Shown here: piece after piece, positions 60,453 through 64,000 of the stretch
How the letters are laid out: each line of letters opens with the position of its first letter
Position numbering within the stretch: the stretch's first letter is position 1
Assembly (NCBI RefSeq): GCF_002262875.1
Contig: NZ_NKYE01000015.1
Coordinates: 62,001-126,000, forward strand
From: Amycolatopsis antarctica
Lineage (GTDB): Bacteria; Actinomycetota; Actinomycetes; Mycobacteriales; Pseudonocardiaceae
Direction of reading: 5' to 3'
DNA: 64,000 nt
The notes under the pieces: generated by a model
What the model was told of the DNA's origin: nothing
The model's database searches: none
What the model saw: the letters and a program-made list of their open reading frames with translations, nothing else
Position numbers and translations under genes: made by a program

Positions 60453-60845
60453 TCAGGCGGCAGGGCCTCCGGACGGGGCCCGGCTGAGGTCGACGACACA
60501 GAACACGTTGCCGTCCGGGTCGGCGAGGACGACGAAATCCGGAGCCGGCGGGTACGAGTCCCAGTCCGGTTTCCGCGCGCCGAGCGTGATCAGCCTGGAG
60601 ACCTCGGACTCCTGCTCGGCCGTGGTGTCGACGAGCAGGTCGAGATGGATCCGGGGGTGCGTCTGGGCGGGGGAGCGGCTGAGCATCAGGCCGAGTGCGC
60701 GTCCGGACCCATCGGCGTGACGCAGGGTCCGCCACGACGCGCTCGCCCATTCCCCGGTGTCCACCAGGTTCAGTGCCGCCGTCCAGAACGCGACCGCACG
60801 GGGGAGGTCGGTGACGCCGATGACCGGGAAACCGAGTCGGAGCAT
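60453..60845 (-). CDS. VOC/glyoxalase-like protein
   Basis: 130 residues of the vicinal-oxygen-chelate fold: FPVIGVTDLPRAVAFWTAALNL, HLDLLVDTTAEQESEV and DFVVLADPDGNVFCVVDL, the usual paired beta-alpha-beta units. Function may be resistance or metabolite isomerisation. ATG at 60845. The Zn-ribbon gene lies directly upstream (10 bp). Confidence 0.88.
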   Translation of the reverse strand: MLRLGFPVIGVTDLPRAVAFWTAALNLVDTGEWASASWRTLRHADGSGRALGLMLSRSPAQTHPRIHLDLLVDTTAEQESEVSRLITLGARKPDWDSYPPAPDFVVLADPDGNVFCVVDLSRAPSGGPAA

Positions 60846-60855
60846 GGGCGTGAGT

Positions 60856-61038
60856 CTACGGGCCCGGCGTGCCACCGGCCGGCGGTTGCAGACCGCTGCC
60901 ATCGCATCCGGTGCAGGTGAGCCGGACCGTCACCATGCCTCCCCAGTCGGCGCGGTACTGCTCCCAGGCGTCGGCGAACCCGCTGCCGCAGCACTGTGGG
61001 CAGGCCGGTCTCGGCTCGGCCGGGTCGATCGCATTCAT
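60856..61038 (-). CDS. Small Zn-ribbon (DnaJ-like CxxCxGxG) protein
   Basis: 60 residues with two metal-binding knuckles, CPQCCGSG and CTGCDGSG, like one pair of the DnaJ cysteine-rich domain. It may bind zinc and act in protein or RNA contacts. Start ATG at 61038; a GTG three codons upstream is possible. The VOC gene follows after 10 bp. Confidence 0.68.
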   Translation of the reverse strand: MNAIDPAEPRPACPQCCGSGFADAWEQYRADWGGMVTVRLTCTGCDGSGLQPPAGGTPGP

Positions 61039-61150
61039 CCAGCACACCCCGTGGATGGGATGCGCGCCCGCCGCGCACTGTGACGGGCCCCCGCGGGTGT
61101 CACCCCGATGGCTCAGTACCGACGTCGTACCGGCCCGCCCCTCGCGTGGG

Positions 61151-62143
61151 TCAGGGTGCCCGGCCGAGCGCCGCGGCGAGCATCGGGACGAGCCGGTCGA
61201 GAGTGTGGGCGGTGCCCAGGGTCGATCCGCTCGCCATGGCGTTGACCAGCATCGGATCGTCGAGGAGCACCATATGGCCGGCTCGCGCGGCGGGAATCTG
61301 GTTCAGCGCTTGGTCCTCACGCAGCACGGTCGCGTCGGAGTCCAGTGGGAACACCACGGACAGGTCCGCGCTGAGCAGTTCGATCTGTTCCCTGGAGAGG
61401 TCGGCGGAGAAGCTGCCGTTGGCCAGTGCCTGCACCTCGGGCCGGTTGCGGAAACCGAGTTCCTCCATGAGATCGAGTCGCGAGTCTCCCCGCAGGTAGG
61501 CGGCGTACTTGTCCTGGTAATGCGTGCCGACGACCGTGGTCTTGCCGGCGAACGCGGGATTGTCCGCCTTCGCACGGGCGAACTTCGCGTCAAGGTCGGC
61601 GGTCAGCCGGGCGCCCTCGTTCGGCCGGCCGAGCGCGGTGGACACCATGCTCATCTGCTGACGCCAGTTGGTGCCGTACGCCGGTACGTTCGCGGGCGGC
61701 GCGATCGTCGGCGCGATCTTGCTCAGTTCCTCGTGTTTCTCCCTGCTGCCGTCGGAACGGGTATTCAGGATCAGGTCGGGATCGAGGCTGGACACCTGCT
61801 CGTAACTCAGTTCGCTGGTGCCGAGCATCTGCGGCGGGGTCGTGTACCGGCCCTGAGCCCATGGGCCCACCCCGTCGCCGCCGAATCCCAGCCAGTCGCT
61901 CGCGCCTATCGGTTGCACTCCCAGAGCAAGCGCCGTCTCGGCATCCGACCAGCCGAGCGCCAATACCCGCTGTGGTGCCGACGGGACCGTCACCGGCCCG
62001 AACATCGTGTCGATGGCCGGACCGTCGGCCACCGGTGCGCGTTCCTCGACCGGGCCGCAGGCGCCGATGGCCAACAGGACCGTGACCACGAGGACGAGGA
62101 GCCGGAGCCGACCTCGTGGACCGCGTCGCATACCGGGCACCAC
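61151..62143 (-). CDS. Iron-siderophore ABC transporter substrate-binding lipoprotein
   Basis: 330 residues. The lipobox AIGACGP sits at the end of a hydrophobic signal (about 12-28). The FecB/FhuD-type fold shows in QRVLALGWSDAETALALGVQPIG, LDPDLILN and the final VLLDDPMLVNAMAS. It should bind a ferric siderophore outside the membrane. No permease or ATPase genes adjoin. An iron box lies 20 bp upstream of the start. Confidence 0.9.
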   Translation of the reverse strand: MVPGMRRGPRGRLRLLVLVVTVLLAIGACGPVEERAPVADGPAIDTMFGPVTVPSAPQRVLALGWSDAETALALGVQPIGASDWLGFGGDGVGPWAQGRYTTPPQMLGTSELSYEQVSSLDPDLILNTRSDGSREKHEELSKIAPTIAPPANVPAYGTNWRQQMSMVSTALGRPNEGARLTADLDAKFARAKADNPAFAGKTTVVGTHYQDKYAAYLRGDSRLDLMEELGFRNRPEVQALANGSFSADLSREQIELLSADLSVVFPLDSDATVLREDQALNQIPAARAGHMVLLDDPMLVNAMASGSTLGTAHTLDRLVPMLAAALGRAP

Positions 62144-62162
62144 AGCACTCCTTCGCGCGAAC

Positions 62163-62181
62163 GTTGGTTAGTCGAACCTTA
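62163..62181 (-). promoter_or_regulatory. Iron box (DmdR/IdeR-like)
   Basis: On the minus strand TAAGGTTCGACTAACCAAC matches 14 of 19 positions of the DtxR/IdeR iron box TTAGGTTAGGCTAACCTAA. It lies directly upstream of the siderophore-binding protein gene, so iron-dependent repression is expected. Confidence 0.65.
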
Positions 62182-62268
62182 GTCGGTCGGCGCGCGGCGG
62201 GCCAGCCACGCGGGACGAGGTCGTGGTCCGCCGGCCCGTGACTTCGATGGACACGACGAACGCGTACA

Positions 62269-62298
62269 TAAATATGATATACGGTAATGATGTATTTA
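62269..62298. promoter_or_regulatory. AT-rich inverted region before the SnoaL-like gene
   Basis: TAAATA (62269-62274) and TATTTA (62293-62298) are inverted around an AT-rich centre, in otherwise GC-rich DNA, 20 bp before the next start codon. Probably the promoter/operator of that gene. Confidence 0.4.
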
Positions 62299-62317
62299 CT
62301 TCACTATGGAGTGCATC

Positions 62318-62728
62318 ATGAATGATTTCGTCGCCGCGAACGTCGCGCTGCTGAACTCGGCCTTCGACGCCTTCAACAGGGGCGATACGGAGAGTTGTCT
62401 GGAACGGATGGCCTCCGGCTTCCTGATCAACCTGGCCGGTGCGCCGGCCCAGCTCGTCGGCCGGGAGGCCTGGAAGCAGGGGGTCGAAGTACTGCGGGCG
62501 GGGTTCCCCGACATGCGCATGGAGGTTCAGGACATCTTCGGGCACGGGGATCGCGTCGCGGTCCGCAACCTTCTCCGCGGTACGCATACCGGCGAGTTCC
62601 AGGGAGTGCCGCCGACCGGCCGGGTTGTCGAGGTGATGAGCAACGAGTTCTACCGCGTCTCCGGCGGCGTGATCGCGGAGGAATGGATCTGCACCGACCT
62701 GGCCGGTCTCATGGGGCAGATCGGCTGA
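62318..62728 (+). CDS. SnoaL-like/ester-cyclase family protein
   Basis: 136 residues of the NTF2/SnoaL-like cone: NVALLNSAFDAFNRGDTESCLERMA, GREAWKQGVEVLRAGFPDMRMEV, and GEFQGVPPTGRVVEVMSNEFYRVSGG. These proteins bind or cyclise small polyketide-type ligands or act in stress. ATG at 62318 follows GGAG; an ATG four codons upstream is less well placed. Confidence 0.85.
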   Translation: MNDFVAANVALLNSAFDAFNRGDTESCLERMASGFLINLAGAPAQLVGREAWKQGVEVLRAGFPDMRMEVQDIFGHGDRVAVRNLLRGTHTGEFQGVPPTGRVVEVMSNEFYRVSGGVIAEEWICTDLAGLMGQIG

Positions 62729-62801
62729 GCCGGGACGGCCGCGCCGCGGGCGGCACCACCGTCACTGTGTAGTGCGGTAACTGTGTGCTAACTTCAGATT
62801 T

Positions 62802-63260
62802 GTGACCACGACCGCCCCCGAGCTTCTCGACCGCCTGCTCGAGATCACCGTGACCCTGAGCAAGGACATGGACCTCGAGCTCGAACGGAGCGGCTTGACC
62901 TCGTCGCGGGCCCACGTCCTCTGGGTGCTGGCCGATCGGGGACCTTCGATGCAACAGCGGCTCGCGTCCGATCTCGAGGTCAGTCCGCGCAACGTCACGG
63001 CGCTGGTCGACGCGCTGGTCTCGGGTGGTTTCGTCTCCAGGGAAACGCATCCCGCGGACCGGCGCGCGTGCCTGGTGACGCTCACCGCCGCCGGGAAACG
63101 GGCGGTCACCGCGATGGCACGGGGCCGCGAGACGCTGGCCGTCGAGCTGTTCGGTTCGCTGTCGGCGCGGGACAGGGCCGTCGCCGCTCGGGTGCTCACG
63201 GGCGCGGGCACGCGCCTGGCCGAACTCGTCGCGGCGCAGGAAAGCCGTCGCCCCCGATAG
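62802..63260 (+). CDS. MarR-family regulator
   Basis: 152 residues with the MarR core (AHVLWVLADRGPSMQQRLASDLEVSPRNVTALVDALVSGGFVSRE, then ADRRACLVTLTAAGKRAV). The GTG at 62802 appears leaderless: TAACTT (62789-62794) lies 7 nt upstream. It follows the SnoaL-like gene by about 70 bp and may control it. Confidence 0.9.
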   Translation: MTTTAPELLDRLLEITVTLSKDMDLELERSGLTSSRAHVLWVLADRGPSMQQRLASDLEVSPRNVTALVDALVSGGFVSRETHPADRRACLVTLTAAGKRAVTAMARGRETLAVELFGSLSARDRAVAARVLTGAGTRLAELVAAQESRRPR

Positions 63261-63388
63261 TTCGAACCGTGGCACCGCAACCTGAGCGCGAGACGGCGGT
63301 CGTCGTGGCCACCGACCGGGTCCCCGTCATCGCGGACGGCCGGGAATATCACGCGACGCGGACGACCGCCGGTGGCTACGGTCGGGTG

Positions 63389-63940
63389 GTGACGACACCA
63401 CTGCCGCCCTGGCCGGTGGCACCACCGCGAGCCGGGCCGGTGGTGCTGCGCGCGTTCACCGACGCGGACACGCATCTCGCCGTCGAGCTGGGCTCGGATC
63501 CGTACGTACCACTGATCGGCAGCCTTCCCCCGCATCCCGGCGCGGGGCAGGCCCTGGAATGGGTTCGCCGCCAGCGCGCCCGGTACACCGAGGGGACCGG
63601 TCTGTCGTTCGCCATCGCCGACAGGCGGTCGGGCACCGCGGTCGGTGCGATCGGGTTGTGGCTGCGGGATCTGGCGGCGGGCCGCGCCATCGTGGGCTAC
63701 TCGGTGTCTCCGGCACATCGTGCGCAGGGCGTCGGCCGAAGCGCGCTGACGGCACTGACCACGTTCGCGTGGACCGTTCCGGAACTCTTCCGTGCCGAGC
63801 TGTACATCGAGCCGTGGAACACGGCGTCGATCCGCGTGGCCGAAGCCGCCGGGTACCGGCGGGAGGGACTGCTCCGCAGTCACCAGGCGATCGGTGGCAC
63901 CCGGCGGGACATGCTGCTCTACGCGGCGATCCGGCGCTGA
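63389..63940 (+). CDS. GNAT-family N-acetyltransferase (RimJ-like)
   Basis: 183 residues. The GNAT core is visible in VLRAFTDADTHLAVELG, VGYSVSPAHRAQGVGRSALTALTTFAW (acetyl-CoA loop with Q/R-x-x-G-x-G) and YIEPWNTASIRVAEAAGYRREGLL, typical of RimJ/RimL-type acetyltransferases that modify protein N-termini or small amines. GTG at 63389 seems leaderless (TACGGT 6 nt upstream). The last 60 bp of the window after it hold no gene. Confidence 0.9.
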   Translation: MTTPLPPWPVAPPRAGPVVLRAFTDADTHLAVELGSDPYVPLIGSLPPHPGAGQALEWVRRQRARYTEGTGLSFAIADRRSGTAVGAIGLWLRDLAAGRAIVGYSVSPAHRAQGVGRSALTALTTFAWTVPELFRAELYIEPWNTASIRVAEAAGYRREGLLRSHQAIGGTRRDMLLYAAIRR

Positions 63941-64000
63941 CCGGGCGTGCGGACCGTCCGATGTGGAGGCGCGGGCGCTCACCCTGCGACCGTCCCGTGT

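Noticed and set aside
1..64000. Possible tRNA genes, CRISPR arrays, prophage or transposon parts
   Set aside because: No cloverleaf-compatible sequence, no spaced direct repeats and no integrase, transposase or phage structural motifs were seen while reading both strands.

Overview
The window is 64 kb of very GC-rich DNA. Codon third positions are almost always G or C, GTG/TTG starts are frequent, and several genes look leaderless. It carries actinobacterial hallmark families: AfsR/SARP regulators, a TAP-like hydrolase, furA-katG, an FprB-type reductase, a DesK-type kinase, a GPP34 protein and a DmdR/IdeR-like iron box. The best guess is a filamentous actinomycete, possibly Pseudonocardiaceae; the family is inferred, not shown. 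No rRNA, tRNA, CRISPR array, insertion sequence, integrase or phage gene was recognised. The region is a regulator-rich accessory or chromosomal-arm type region with many short divergent units.

Layout. 1-2.6 kb: a truncated exported TAP-like hydrolase, a MerR/TipA-type regulator and a small Hva1/TUDOR-domain protein. 2.95-9.6 kb: three AfsR-like SARP/STAND regulators, one divergent from a translationally coupled pair, followed by a 38-residue hydrophobic peptide gene and two tandem paralogous secreted proteins (9.6-10.7 kb). 11-15 kb: GNAT, an Imm5-like immunity-type protein, a TetR/membrane-protein divergent pair, SRPBCC and SDR genes. 15.4-18 kb: a STAS antagonist and an S9 peptidase. 18.1-21.6 kb, minus strand: an orphan DesK-type kinase coupled to a small membrane protein, and a MerR/MFS pair. 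21.8-24.4 kb: an O-methyltransferase and a MarR/EamA divergent pair with a clear double operator. 24.8-31.2 kb: an alpha/beta hydrolase, an aminoglycoside-phosphotransferase-like kinase, a MerR-GPP34 operon and small secreted proteins. 31.4-37.4 kb: a four-gene minus-strand operon (monomeric sarcosine oxidase type, Rieske oxygenase, aldehyde dehydrogenase, ferredoxin-type reductase) divergent from a LysR regulator, probably for degrading a quaternary or N-methylated amine. 37.6-44.2 kb: a third MerR paralogue, PRC-barrel, an MmpS-like lipoprotein, a TetR/two-membrane-protein module and furA-katG. 44.4-47.7 kb: an ATP-grasp ligase overlapping a CocE/NonD hydrolase. 47.8-54.9 kb: SGNH hydrolase, DUF1905, aldo-keto reductase, hexapeptide acetyltransferase, PLDc_N protein, and a diiron AurF-like oxygenase with its FprB-type reductase and a LexA-like repressor. 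55-64 kb: PhoD phosphatase, a free-standing FtsX-ectodomain-like protein, a MetE/UROD-like protein, Zn-alcohol dehydrogenase, VOC and Zn-ribbon proteins, an iron-boxed siderophore-binding lipoprotein, SnoaL-like, MarR and GNAT.

Cross-cutting signals. (i) A 13-bp palindrome, GTCCA-N3-TGGAC, occurs exactly five times and with one or two changes about eight more times, between and inside genes. (ii) At least two of the MerR-family loci carry 19-bp-spaced promoters with a dyad in the spacer, the classical MerR activation design. (iii) Paired operators can be read in front of the MarR and TetR genes. (iv) Several regulators sit next to their likely targets, so the window reads as a string of small self-regulated modules with no single large biosynthetic cluster.
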